Part shown: in pieces, positions 33,888 to 42,320 of the stretch | Position numbering within the stretch: the stretch's first letter is position 1 | Layout: the number at the start of each line of letters is the position of its first letter | Assembly (NCBI RefSeq): GCF_000768315.1 | Contig: NZ_AQQX01000003.1 | Coordinates: forward strand, 620,001 to 684,000 | Origin: Pseudooceanicola atlanticus | GTDB taxonomy: Bacteria > Pseudomonadota > Alphaproteobacteria > Rhodobacterales > Rhodobacteraceae | Direction of reading: 5' to 3' | Length of the DNA: 64,000 nt | Translations under genes and position numbers: made by a program | The notes under the pieces: generated by a model | Database searches by the model: none | Seen by the model: only the letters and a program-made list of their open reading frames with translations | Told to the model about the DNA's origin: nothing

Positions 33888-34904
33888 TCAGCTCATCGTC
33901 TCGACATAGGAGGTGTTGACGAGGTCCTCGATCGTCACGCCCTGGTCGACGTAATCGCCGGCCTTGAACCATTCCAGCTGATCCTGGACGGAGGCCATGT
34001 TCAGCTTGGCGCCCTCGTTGATCCGCATCGTGCCGTTCACGATCGACGGCTTGGCCTTTTCGAAGGGGCGGTCGGCATAGACGTATTGATGGATCAGCTT
34101 GACCATCTCGTCGACGCCGGCCTCGCCATCCGCCATGTCGATCATGGTGGAGTTGTAGTCGGTCACCCCCTTGGAGAACCCGGCGAGGAAGGCCTCGGTC
34201 TTGTCGCGCTGGTTCTCGGCATTGTCGGTGGAGGTGAAGACGGTCGTGGTCTGGTAGCCCGGCAGGTAATCCTGCACCGCGCCGATGATATGCACCGCGC
34301 CCGAGCCGGCCAGCGGCTTGGCGATGTGGGGCACGATGTTCCAGGCGTCGATCTGGCCCGACTTGATCGCGCCGATCACGGCGCCGACCTTCTGCAGCGG
34401 CTTGAAGGACATGGAGATGCCTTCGGCCTGGGCGATCTTGTCCCCGACATAGTGGAAGGACGACCCGGTCTGGGTCACGCCATAGGCCTTGCCGTCCAGC
34501 ATCGCGGGGCTGGTGACACCGGCCTGATACGCCGCGTCGGAGGCGAGGATCTGCTGGCCGTCGATGCCCTCTTCCTCGATCAGCGCGCCGCCGATCACCT
34601 TGATCGCGCCCTTCTGCGCAAGGCTGATCAGGCCGCCGGAAATCGCGGTCACGGCATAGTCGATATCGCCCGAGGCGATGGCGACGGCCATGGGCTGGGC
34701 GGCCTGGAAGAATTCCAGCTCGACGTCGAGGCCGGCATCGGCGAAGTACCCGCGATCCTTGGCCACGAAGCTGCCGGAATGCGAGGTGAAGCGCAGTGCG
34801 CCGACCTTGATCTTGGTGTTCTGGGCGATGGCCGGTGCGGCCAGCGCGGTGGTGGCGGCAGCGCCACCGAGGATAAGTGCCTGACGGCGGTTCAGCTTGA
34901 TCAT
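33888..34904 (-). CDS. ABC importer solute-binding protein (NitT/TauT type)
   Basis: A 338-aa periplasmic protein with a twin-arginine-like export signal (MIKLNRRQALILGGAAATTALAAPAIAQ). It has an SsuA/TauA-like fold (KIKVGALRFTSHSGSFVAKDRGYFADAGLDVELEF split over the N-terminus). It captures the substrate for the ATPase and permease encoded downstream. The substrate is unknown; aromatic or heterocyclic compounds are possible given the flavoproteins in the same transcript. A GntR regulator gene lies 33 bases upstream. Confidence 0.92.
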   Translation of the reverse strand: MIKLNRRQALILGGAAATTALAAPAIAQNTKIKVGALRFTSHSGSFVAKDRGYFADAGLDVELEFFQAAQPMAVAIASGDIDYAVTAISGGLISLAQKGAIKVIGGALIEEEGIDGQQILASDAAYQAGVTSPAMLDGKAYGVTQTGSSFHYVGDKIAQAEGISMSFKPLQKVGAVIGAIKSGQIDAWNIVPHIAKPLAGSGAVHIIGAVQDYLPGYQTTTVFTSTDNAENQRDKTEAFLAGFSKGVTDYNSTMIDMADGEAGVDEMVKLIHQYVYADRPFEKAKPSIVNGTMRINEGAKLNMASVQDQLEWFKAGDYVDQGVTIEDLVNTSYVETMS

Positions 34905-34937
34905 CTGGTCTCCTCCCTATGATCTGGGTTTCGGGGG

Positions 34938-35609
34938 TTAGCCCCCCGTCTTCAATTCGGCCGCGATATCCTGGTCCAGGATCGCGACCGCGGTTTCGGT
35001 GTCGCGCGCCAGCACGGCGTCAAGCAGCGCGCGCTGCCGCGCCGCGCGGGCGGGAAAGTCGAGCCGTCCCTCGCGCAGCAGCGCCAGGCGGAAGCGGCGG
35101 CTCTGGTCGAAGAACTTGCGGTGCAGGTCGATGAGGCGCGGGCTGTGGCAGGCCTCGATCAGGGTGGCGGAAAAGGCGCGGCAGGCCTCGTCCCATTCCA
35201 GCGCGGTCAGGTCGTCGGGGTCCCGGGCGACCCGGTCCTCGGCCTTGCGCAGGGCGTGGTGGGCAGCGATCACGCGCCCCTCCCAGCCGGTATCGCCATG
35301 GGCGATGGCCAGGGTGAGCGCGACGCGTTCCATCTGGCTGCGCACCAGGGTGATGTCGCGGAGGTCTTCTTCTGTCGCGGAGGTGACGCGGAAGCCGCGT
35401 TGCGCCGTCGCCTCGACCAGCCCTTCGGCCGAGAGCATCCGCAAGGTTTCCCGCATCGAATGGTTCGACCCGCCATAGCGCTGGCGCAGCGCTTCGATCT
35501 TGAGTTTCTGGTTGGGTTGCAGCGCCCCGAACGAGATGTCGCGGCGCAGGGCAGAGGCCAGCATGGTGACGACGGTGTCGTCCTCTTTTTCCTCGCGTCG
35601 GAAAATCAC
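34938..35609 (-). CDS. GntR-family regulator with FCD domain
   Basis: A 223-aa regulator with an N-terminal winged helix (residues about 15-80, LKIEALRQRYGGSNHSMRETLRMLSAEGLV) and a C-terminal helical FCD ligand domain containing the His/Asp metal-site region (WDEACRAFSATLIEAC, LHRKFFDQSRRF). FCD regulators sense organic acids. I chose the GTG at 35609 because GGGAGGAG lies 8 bases upstream; the frame stays open further upstream but without family similarity. It heads the NitT/TauT-flavoprotein transcript. Confidence 0.92.
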   Translation of the reverse strand: MIFRREEKEDDTVVTMLASALRRDISFGALQPNQKLKIEALRQRYGGSNHSMRETLRMLSAEGLVEATAQRGFRVTSATEEDLRDITLVRSQMERVALTLAIAHGDTGWEGRVIAAHHALRKAEDRVARDPDDLTALEWDEACRAFSATLIEACHSPRLIDLHRKFFDQSRRFRLALLREGRLDFPARAARQRALLDAVLARDTETAVAILDQDIAAELKTGG

Positions 35610-35647
35610 CTGGCGCTCCTCCCAAAACGTTGGAGATTTCTGGAGGT

Positions 35648-35666
35648 GTTGGACAGTCTTGTCAAC
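35648..35666 (-). promoter_or_regulatory. Imperfect dyad upstream of the GntR gene
   Basis: GTTGGACA-GTCT-TGTCAAC is a near-palindrome (one bulged G) 39-57 bases before the GntR start. The minus strand reads TTGACA here, so it also overlaps a possible -35 element. It is a candidate autoregulatory site. Confidence 0.35.
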
Positions 35667-35782
35667 CGGCCGGTCAGTGTCAGATGCGGGGGCAAAATGT
35701 CGGGCCGAACGCAAGGCAGCGCCGACCGGAGGGGTGGCGCTGCGCTTGGATCGTGTCGGTCGAATAACGGGGGGAGCCGAGG

Positions 35783-36658
35783 TCAGCCGGTCATGTCCGC
35801 CAGCAGGCCACGCAGCAGGTCGATGTCCTGCGGGCGGGTCAGCGTGGGGGCGTGGCCGCATTCCGCGATCTCGGTCACTGCGGGGCGCGGGCCTGAACCT
35901 GCGAGGCGCTCCGCGATACCGGGCGTCAGCAGGTCCGAGGTCGCGCCGCGGATGACATGGGTCGGCAGGGTGATCCGTTCCCAACGGTCCCAGGTGGTCA
36001 TTTCCTGCGGCGAGGCGGTGAACTGCACGGTGATGCGCGGGTCGTAATGCAGGGTGAAGGTCCCCTGCCCCGTCCGCCGCACGGAGGTGCGTGTCATCCG
36101 CCGCCAATACCCTTCGGAGGCGGGTCCGAAGGGCGTGTATGCCGACCGAAACCAGGCCTCGGCCTCGCGCAGCGTGGCGAAGCGCGGCGCGGAAGAGGCA
36201 TAGGCGAGGATTCGGTCGATCGCCTCCTGCGGGACCTCGGGGCCGATATCGTTGATGATCAGGCAGGACAGCCGGTCGGCCAGCGGGCCGGAGGCCATGC
36301 GCATGCCGATCTGCCCGCCCATGGAGGTGCCCAGCCAGGCCGCGCGGTCGATGCCGTAATGGTCCAGCAGGTCGGCGGCGATACCGGAGTAATATTCGAT
36401 CGAATGCTCGGCCTCGGGGTTTTCCGACCAGCTGGACAGGCCGCGCCCGATCGTGTCGGGGCAGAGCACGAAATAGCTGTCGGACAGGGCCGCGGCGGTT
36501 TCGTCGAAATCCCGCCCCGTCCGCGCCAGCCCGTGCCACATGACCAACGGCGGGGCGGACGGATCGCCCCATTCGGTCACGTGGATTTCGTGATCCAGCA
36601 CGGGGACATAGGCGAAGCGCGGGCCGTTCCCTGCGGTGTCCACCGGAAGGCCGGTCAT
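35783..36658 (-). CDS. Alpha/beta hydrolase
   Basis: A 291-aa alpha/beta-fold hydrolase with oxyanion HG motif MWHGLARTGRDFDE near residue 48, nucleophile elbow GTSMGGQIG (Ser about 118) and the C-terminal catalytic His in AECGHAPTL. It cleaves an ester, amide or C-C bond; the substrate is unknown. The start overlaps the LivM-type permease stop (ATGA), so it belongs to the Liv-type importer operon and probably processes the imported compound. Confidence 0.9.
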   Translation of the reverse strand: MTGLPVDTAGNGPRFAYVPVLDHEIHVTEWGDPSAPPLVMWHGLARTGRDFDETAAALSDSYFVLCPDTIGRGLSSWSENPEAEHSIEYYSGIAADLLDHYGIDRAAWLGTSMGGQIGMRMASGPLADRLSCLIINDIGPEVPQEAIDRILAYASSAPRFATLREAEAWFRSAYTPFGPASEGYWRRMTRTSVRRTGQGTFTLHYDPRITVQFTASPQEMTTWDRWERITLPTHVIRGATSDLLTPGIAERLAGSGPRPAVTEIAECGHAPTLTRPQDIDLLRGLLADMTG

Positions 36659-37731
36659 GCCCGTGCCCCCTTCTGCGCGATGGTGCCGGCGATACCCTTG
36701 GGGAAGAAATACACCAGCAGGATGAAGATGATCCCCAGCCAGAAGAGCCAGCGGTCGGGGTTCAGCACCTCGGGCAGCAGCGGGATGTTCGCCGTCGCCT
36801 CGGCCGCCGTGCCCATCAGGTCGCGCAGGTAGTATTGCGCCATGACCATCAACACCGCGCCGATCACCGCGCCCCACATGGTGCCCATGCCACCGATCAC
36901 GACCATCAGCAGGATGTCGATCATGATCGCGAAGCTGAGCGTCGTGTCGGGCCCGGTATATTTCAGCCAGATCGCGTAGACCGTCCCGGCGAGCGAGGCC
37001 AGCAGCGCCGCGATGACGAAGACGAAGGTGCGGTAGGCGACGACGCGGTAGCCGATCGCCTCGGCCCGGGCCTCGTTCTCGCGGATGGCCTTGAGGACGG
37101 TGCCGATGGGCGAGCCGACAAGGCGCAGCATGAAGAGGAACATCGCCAGCGACGTGAAGAAGACGAAGTAATAGGCCGCAAGCTTGCCATTCAGACGCAC
37201 GCCGAAGATGCGCACGACCTTGCCTTCTTCGTCCACGAACAGCTTGGTCGCGGTCTTGAAGATGTCCGGGGAGCGGTAGGTGATCCCGTCTTCGCCGCCG
37301 GTGAATTGCGACAGCTGCGAGGCCAGGACCAGCGCGACCGAAGCGGTGGCGAGGGTGATCATGGCGAAGAAGATCGCCTTGACCCTGAGCGACAGCAGCC
37401 CGACGGCCACGGCCACCACCAGCGACACGGCCATGCCGGCCACGGCGCCCAGTGCCACCGCGTCCCAGCCCGGCCCCATCTGTTTCAGCGCGATGGCCGC
37501 GCCATAGGCGCCGAAGCCGAAGAACATGGTATGGGCGAAGCTGACGATGCCGGTATAGCCGATCAGCAGGTCATAGCTGGCCACCAGCACGATGAAGACG
37601 CAGATCCGGGCGGCCACCTCGAGAGAGCGGACATCCTGGAACAGGAACGGGGCGAACAGCAGGAGCGCGGCAATCACCAGCACGGCGGCCTTCACGATCA
37701 CGGAGCCCTGGGTCGAAGGAATAGCGTTCAT
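36655..37731 (-). CDS. Liv-type ABC importer permease (LivM family)
   Basis: A 358-aa inner-membrane permease with about nine membrane segments. It has the family segments SYDLLIGYTGIVSFAHTMFFGFGAYGAA (in two halves), KAIRENEARAEAIGYR and VVIGGMGTMWGAVIGA. I used the ATG at 37731, which has GAGG 6 bases upstream; a GTG overlapping the previous stop is an alternative. It pairs with the LivH-type permease encoded just upstream. Confidence 0.93.
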   Translation of the reverse strand: MNAIPSTQGSVIVKAAVLVIAALLLFAPFLFQDVRSLEVAARICVFIVLVASYDLLIGYTGIVSFAHTMFFGFGAYGAAIALKQMGPGWDAVALGAVAGMAVSLVVAVAVGLLSLRVKAIFFAMITLATASVALVLASQLSQFTGGEDGITYRSPDIFKTATKLFVDEEGKVVRIFGVRLNGKLAAYYFVFFTSLAMFLFMLRLVGSPIGTVLKAIRENEARAEAIGYRVVAYRTFVFVIAALLASLAGTVYAIWLKYTGPDTTLSFAIMIDILLMVVIGGMGTMWGAVIGAVLMVMAQYYLRDLMGTAAEATANIPLLPEVLNPDRWLFWLGIIFILLVYFFPKGIAGTIAQKGARA

Positions 37732-37739
37732 GTCGGGCC

Positions 37740-38732
37740 TCACTTCACCGCCGGGCGCAGCCCGTTGGGGCGCCAGAGCAGGATAATCATCATCAGGATC
37801 ATGTTGGACGCCAGCGCCAGTTTCGGCGCGAGGAAGCCCACGTAGTTCGAGACCAGCCCGACCATGATCGCGCCCAGCAGCGTGCCCTCGACCGAGCCGA
37901 GACCGCCGATGATCACGACGATGAAGACGACGATCATCATCTCGGCGCCCAGCGACGGGGTGATCAGCGTTTCATAACCCGCCCACATGGCCCCGCCCAT
38001 GGCCGCCAGCGCGGAGCCCGCCATGAAGACGCCGATGAAGAGCCGGTCGATGCGGAAGCCCAGGGCCTCCACCATCTCGCGGTTCTCGACGCCGGCGCGG
38101 ATCAGCAGGCCCAGCCGCGTGCGGTTGAGCGTGAAGTAGAGCGCGAGGTAGACGATCAGCCCCAGCAGGAAGGCGAAGGCGCGGTAGACCTCGATGGTGA
38201 CGTCGCCGATCAGGAACGCGCCTTCCAGGAAATGCGGCCGTGGCACGGACATCGGCGTGCCGCCCCAGATCGCCAGGATGGCCTGTTCGACCACGATCAG
38301 CGCGCCCATGGTGATCAGGATCTGGCGCAGGTGGTCGGAATAGACCGGCTTGATGATCACCGTCTCGAAGAACCACCCGGCGGCGAGGCCGAACAGGATC
38401 GCGGCGGTGAAGGCGATGAAGAGCGCGGCGGAGTTCAGCAGGACCGAATCCGAGCCCAGCCAGCCGCCCATCCAGGCCAGCACGGTAGCGGCAATGAAGG
38501 CGCCGAGGCTGACAAAGGCGGAATGGCCGAAGTTCAGCACGTCCATCAGGCCGAAGACGAGGCTGAGCCCCGAGGCCATGAGGAAGATCATCATGCCCAT
38601 GGCCAGCCCGGCGACGGTCAGCGTCATCCAGGAGGACGGCGCGCCGATCAGCACGAAGGCCACCAGCGCCACGGCGAGCGGCAGCAGGTTCACCCCGCCG
38701 ACCCGTGTCAGAGTTGCATTCATCTGGTTCAT
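37740..38732 (-). CDS. Liv-type ABC importer permease (LivH family)
   Basis: A 330-aa permease with multiple membrane segments and the family motifs ASGLSLVFGLMDVLNFGHSAF (residues split across about 50-70), RAGVENREMVEALGFR and VVIIGGLGSVEGTLLGA. It forms the channel with the LivM-type subunit. The gene starts 11 bases after the LivF-type ATPase gene in the same transcript. Confidence 0.93.
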   Translation of the reverse strand: MNQMNATLTRVGGVNLLPLAVALVAFVLIGAPSSWMTLTVAGLAMGMMIFLMASGLSLVFGLMDVLNFGHSAFVSLGAFIAATVLAWMGGWLGSDSVLLNSAALFIAFTAAILFGLAAGWFFETVIIKPVYSDHLRQILITMGALIVVEQAILAIWGGTPMSVPRPHFLEGAFLIGDVTIEVYRAFAFLLGLIVYLALYFTLNRTRLGLLIRAGVENREMVEALGFRIDRLFIGVFMAGSALAAMGGAMWAGYETLITPSLGAEMMIVVFIVVIIGGLGSVEGTLLGAIMVGLVSNYVGFLAPKLALASNMILMMIILLWRPNGLRPAVK

Positions 38733-38743
38733 TCTCTCCCCCT

Positions 38744-39448
38744 TCAGACCGACAGGCTGAGCAGGCGGTCCTGCAATGCGCGGTCGGCCACGAAATCGGC
38801 CATGGAGCCGGCATGGGCGATCCGGCCGTCATCGATGACGGCCATGTCGCGGCCCAGCGACTTGGCAAATTCGAAATTCTGTTCGACCAGCAGGATGGTC
38901 GTGGTGTCGGATATCTCGCGGAAGGCCTCGGCCATGGCGTCGACGATGGCGGGCGCGAGGCCCTTTGTGGGTTCGTCGATCAGGATCAGGTCCCGCGGTT
39001 CGATGATCGCCCGGGCGACCGAGAGCATCTGTTTCTGCCCGCCCGACAGGGACCAGGCCTGCTTGGTCCAGAACTTCTCCAGCGCCGGGAACAGGCGGTA
39101 GATGCGGTTCAGGCGGTCGCGGTCGAACTTGCCCTTGGCGGTGGCGAGGACGAGGTTTTCCTCGACCGTGAGACCGCCGAAGATGCCCATGTTCTCGGGC
39201 ACGAAGGCGATGCCCAGGCGCGCGATGTCGGCGGTGTGCAGGGCGGTGATGTCCTGGCCGCGGAACATGACCGAACCGGGCGACGGCCGCCACATCCCCA
39301 TGATCGAGCGCAGGGTCGTGGTCTTGCCGGCACCGTTGCGGCCCAGCAGGACAAAGACGCCGCCCTCGGGCACGGTCAGGCTGATGTCATGCAGCACGGC
39401 ATATTCACCGATATTGGTCTGCATGTTGGTGAGGCTGAGAAGGGTCAT
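38744..39448 (-). CDS. Liv-type ABC importer ATPase (LivF family)
   Basis: A 234-aa ATPase with Walker A GRNGAGKTT, signature LSGGQKQMLSVARAI and Walker B LILIDEPTKGLAP, typical of LivF. Its start overlaps the LivG-type gene stop (ATGA). Confidence 0.94.
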   Translation of the reverse strand: MTLLSLTNMQTNIGEYAVLHDISLTVPEGGVFVLLGRNGAGKTTTLRSIMGMWRPSPGSVMFRGQDITALHTADIARLGIAFVPENMGIFGGLTVEENLVLATAKGKFDRDRLNRIYRLFPALEKFWTKQAWSLSGGQKQMLSVARAIIEPRDLILIDEPTKGLAPAIVDAMAEAFREISDTTTILLVEQNFEFAKSLGRDMAVIDDGRIAHAGSMADFVADRALQDRLLSLSV

Positions 39449-40209
39449 GCGGCCTCCGTCGATTTGCCGAGATAAACGTCGCGCACGATCTGGGAAGACA
39501 TGACCTCCTCCGGCGGGCCATCGGCCAGCAATTCGCCGTTGTGCAGCACGATGATCCGGTCGGCCAGCGCGCGGACCACGTCCATCTTGTGTTCGACCAG
39601 AAGCACGGTCTTGGTGCGGTCCTTCTTGATCTCGGCGATCAGGTCCAGCACGTCGGGCGCGTGATCGAGGCTCATCCCCGCCGTGGGTTCGTCGAACATG
39701 TAGATGTCGGGCTCCATCGCCATCAGCAGCGCGACCTCGAGCTTGCGCTGGTCGCCATGCGGCAGCGCCGAGGCGGGCTGATGCGCCTTGTCGGTCAGCT
39801 TGGTCGCTTCGAGATAGCGTTCTGCCTTCTCGGTCAGCTCGGTCAGGGCCTCGACCCGGCGCAGCAATTTCCAGCCCGCACCGGAGCGTGCCTGCACGGC
39901 GAGGCGGATGTTTTCCAGGACGGTCAGGCCGGGAAAGAGGTTGGTCAGCTGGAAGGCGCGGCCGATGCCGTGATGGGCGCGGGCCGAGGGGGCCATCGCG
40001 GTCAGGTCCGTGCCATCCTTCAGGACCTTGCCCGAGGTGGCGGTCAACTGACCGGAGATGAGGTTGAAATAGGTGGTCTTTCCGGCGCCGTTGGGGCCGA
40101 CGATCACGGTCAGCTCTCCGGGGCGGAATTCGCAGGAGACGGCGTTGACGGCGACATGGCCGCCGAAGCGGATCGTCAGGTCCTGCGTGACAAGGGACGG
40201 TTGGGTCAT
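39445..40209 (-). CDS. Liv-type ABC importer ATPase (LivG family)
   Basis: A 254-aa ATPase with Walker A GPNGAGKTT, the LivG-like HHGIGRAFQLTNLFPGLTV segment and Walker B IYMFDEPTAGMS. The signature motif is ALPHGDQRKLEVA, with HG in place of the usual SGG; this degenerate form is common in LivG. A 171-base gap with a stem-loop separates it from the binding-protein gene upstream. Confidence 0.94.
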   Translation of the reverse strand: MTQPSLVTQDLTIRFGGHVAVNAVSCEFRPGELTVIVGPNGAGKTTYFNLISGQLTATSGKVLKDGTDLTAMAPSARAHHGIGRAFQLTNLFPGLTVLENIRLAVQARSGAGWKLLRRVEALTELTEKAERYLEATKLTDKAHQPASALPHGDQRKLEVALLMAMEPDIYMFDEPTAGMSLDHAPDVLDLIAEIKKDRTKTVLLVEHKMDVVRALADRIIVLHNGELLADGPPEEVMSSQIVRDVYLGKSTEAA

Positions 40210-40345
40210 TTGGTCGGGTCCGATCCGTCGGAATTACGGTGTGAAGCGGTCTGCCGCCCGTCGCCCTGTCCCTTGCATGGGATGGGTCGGAGTGGGTGGC
40301 CGGCCGTTGCGCGGCGGGCCATCACGGTGTTCAGGCGGGGGTGGT

Positions 40346-40372
40346 GTCCCGGCCCGCAGAGGGGGCCGGGAC
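40346..40372 (-). terminator. Stem-loop after the Liv-type binding-protein gene
   Basis: GTCCCGGCCC (40346-40355) pairs perfectly with GGGCCGGGAC (40363-40372), 9 bases after the binding-protein stop. There is no T-run, so an mRNA-stabilising or partial-termination role is more likely than full termination. Confidence 0.55.
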
Positions 40373-40380
40373 GGGTGCGA

Positions 40381-41577
40381 TCAATTCTCGCGGCCGATGG
40401 GGATGTTCATCTCTTCGGCGGGGATGATCCGGACCTTTTCCGGGATCGCCCATTCGACGTCATCCTCGACCTTGATCTTGAAGTGCAGCATGTCCTGCAG
40501 GGCCTGGTGGTCCTCGGCGCGGAAAGTCATCCCGCCCTTGGGCGTGTCCCAGGACATGCCTTCCATCGTCTCGATCAGGGTTTCGGTGTCCCATTCCGGG
40601 GCCGCTTCGAGGGCCGCGACCACGGCGAGCGCTGCGGACATGCCACCGGCGGTGAAGAAGTCCGGCGGGCTGTCGAAGCGTTCCATGTGGGTTTCGACGA
40701 GCCAGTTGTTGATCTCGTTGTCGAAGGCTTCGTAGTAGTAATAGACCGCCCCCTCGAGACCCGGGAACCGCTTGTAGGTCGGCAAGACTGGCAGGATATG
40801 CCCGCCCATCGAGATCTCGATGTCGTAGCGGCCCGGATCCATCGCCTGGATCTTGCCCGGCGCGTCGCCGCCACCGGCGATGTAGATCAGGATGACCTTG
40901 CGGCCTTCTTCATCCTTCAGCGCGTTGAACATGCGTTCCGCCACGGCGGTGAAGTCGGTGGTGCCCTGGGGCACGTATTCCTCGGTCACGACCGTCGCGC
41001 CGGAACCGTCGAGCGCGGCCTTGAAGGCCTCGATCCCGTCACGGCCGAACGCGTAATCCTCGGCCAGGGTGGCAACGACGAGGTTTTCGTCGGGCTGGAG
41101 CGCGAGCGCCTGGGCCTGCATGTCCATCGAGGAGTTGCGCGAGGTCTTGAACACGTAGCGGTTGCTGTCGGGGCCGGTGAGGCTGTCGGCCACGGCGGGC
41201 TCGACGATCAGGATCTTCTCGTATTCCTCGGCAATCGGCAGCATCGCCTGGGTCACACCGGACGAGGTCGCGCCAACGGCCAGCAGCACTTCGTCATCGC
41301 CATAGGCCTCGGCCAGGACGGCGCGGGCCACGTCGGGCTTGAACTGGCTGTCCTTGATGACCAGCTCCACCGGGCGGCCCTTGATCTCGTTGGTGCCGCC
41401 GGTGGCATATTCGATCCCCAGCTCGAACCCGGTCTGGGCCTGCTTGGAAAATGCCTCGAAGGCGTGGCCGGAAATGCCGTGAACCAGGCCGATCTTGACC
41501 GGGTCCTGGGCCTGCGCCGGCACGGCGATGGCGAGCCCGAACAAAGCTCCGCCAATCAGTTTGAACACTGACGTCAT
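40381..41577 (-). CDS. Liv-type ABC importer substrate-binding protein
   Basis: A 398-aa periplasmic binding protein with a signal peptide (MTSVFKLIGGALFGLAIAVPAQAQ) and a type I fold (VKIGLVHGISGHAFEAFSKQ, then EVLLAVGATSSGVTQAMLP). It first binds the substrate for the importer encoded downstream. The family includes amino-acid, urea, amide and aromatic-acid binders, so the substrate is open. It is divergent from the PAS-LuxR gene, with about 110 bases between starts. Confidence 0.93.
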   Translation of the reverse strand: MTSVFKLIGGALFGLAIAVPAQAQDPVKIGLVHGISGHAFEAFSKQAQTGFELGIEYATGGTNEIKGRPVELVIKDSQFKPDVARAVLAEAYGDDEVLLAVGATSSGVTQAMLPIAEEYEKILIVEPAVADSLTGPDSNRYVFKTSRNSSMDMQAQALALQPDENLVVATLAEDYAFGRDGIEAFKAALDGSGATVVTEEYVPQGTTDFTAVAERMFNALKDEEGRKVILIYIAGGGDAPGKIQAMDPGRYDIEISMGGHILPVLPTYKRFPGLEGAVYYYYEAFDNEINNWLVETHMERFDSPPDFFTAGGMSAALAVVAALEAAPEWDTETLIETMEGMSWDTPKGGMTFRAEDHQALQDMLHFKIKVEDDVEWAIPEKVRIIPAEEMNIPIGREN

Positions 41578-41689
41578 GGGGTCCTCCTCCCTATATGGGA
41601 ACGGCGGGCGGTCATTGCGCAGCCCCGTCCCGTTCTCTAACTTCCTTGTGGCGTGAAAGGTCACAGACGGACCGTCGAGAGGCAATATT

Positions 41690-42298
41690 GTGGAAATACG
41701 TATCGAGGACAGCTACCGCTCGGGCCGGTTCGAGGAGATCGCGTTTCTCTATGCGCCGGTCGGTCTGGTGGTGACCGAGAACCGGGTCATCCGGGATTGC
41801 AATTTCGCCTTCGCAGAGATGTTCGGCTATGACCGGGACGACCTTAAAGACGAATTGTTTTCAAGTCTTTATCCCAGCCGGGAGGAGTTCGTGAACATCC
41901 GCGACCGGGGCGTGAACCGGCTAAGGGAGACCAACACGTACTGGGACGAACGGATCATGGCGCGCAAGAACGGGGCGCTGTTCTGGTGCCGGGTGCGCGG
42001 CCATTCCTTCACCCCGGACGACCCGTTGCAGCGCGCCGTCTGGAGCTTTGCGGACCTGTCCGAGATCCGCCCCTATTCGGCGTTGACGCGACGGGAACGC
42101 GAGATCGTGTCCTTCCTGGCGGACGGTCTGACGAGCAAGGAAATCGCCCAGCGGCTGGATCTGTCCTACCGGACGGTCGAGGTCTACCGCGCGAAGCTTT
42201 TGAAGAAGTTCGGGGTGACCAATACCAACGCCCTTCTGCAGGCGCTTGGCGATATCGAATCGGCCCATGTGGTGAACCGCGGGGCGGAGGGGGAGTGA
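41690..42298 (+). CDS. PAS-LuxR transcriptional regulator
   Basis: A 202-aa regulator with an N-terminal PAS domain (residues about 15-125, LYAPVGLVVTENRVIRDCNFAFAEMFGY in two parts) and a C-terminal LuxR/GerE helix-turn-helix (LTRREREIVSFLADGLTSKEIAQRL split about 135-160). It has no response-regulator receiver domain, so the PAS domain likely senses a ligand directly. The start is a GTG with GAGAGG 8 bases upstream. It diverges from the Liv-type importer operon and probably controls it. Confidence 0.9.
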   Translation: MEIRIEDSYRSGRFEEIAFLYAPVGLVVTENRVIRDCNFAFAEMFGYDRDDLKDELFSSLYPSREEFVNIRDRGVNRLRETNTYWDERIMARKNGALFWCRVRGHSFTPDDPLQRAVWSFADLSEIRPYSALTRREREIVSFLADGLTSKEIAQRLDLSYRTVEVYRAKLLKKFGVTNTNALLQALGDIESAHVVNRGAEGE

Positions 42299-42320
42299 TC
42301 CCCCTGCCCCGCGCGGCGCC

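Noticed and set aside
34938-36572. A long minus-strand frame that would fuse the GntR regulator to an N-terminal extension of over 300 residues
   Set aside because: The extension is the out-of-frame shadow of the alpha/beta hydrolase gene. A GTG at 35609 with a strong ribosome site gives a normal-size GntR protein.
39541-41571. A 676-codon plus-strand frame opposite the LivG-type and binding-protein genes
   Set aside because: It spans an intergenic stem-loop and two well-supported minus-strand genes, and has no recognisable domain.
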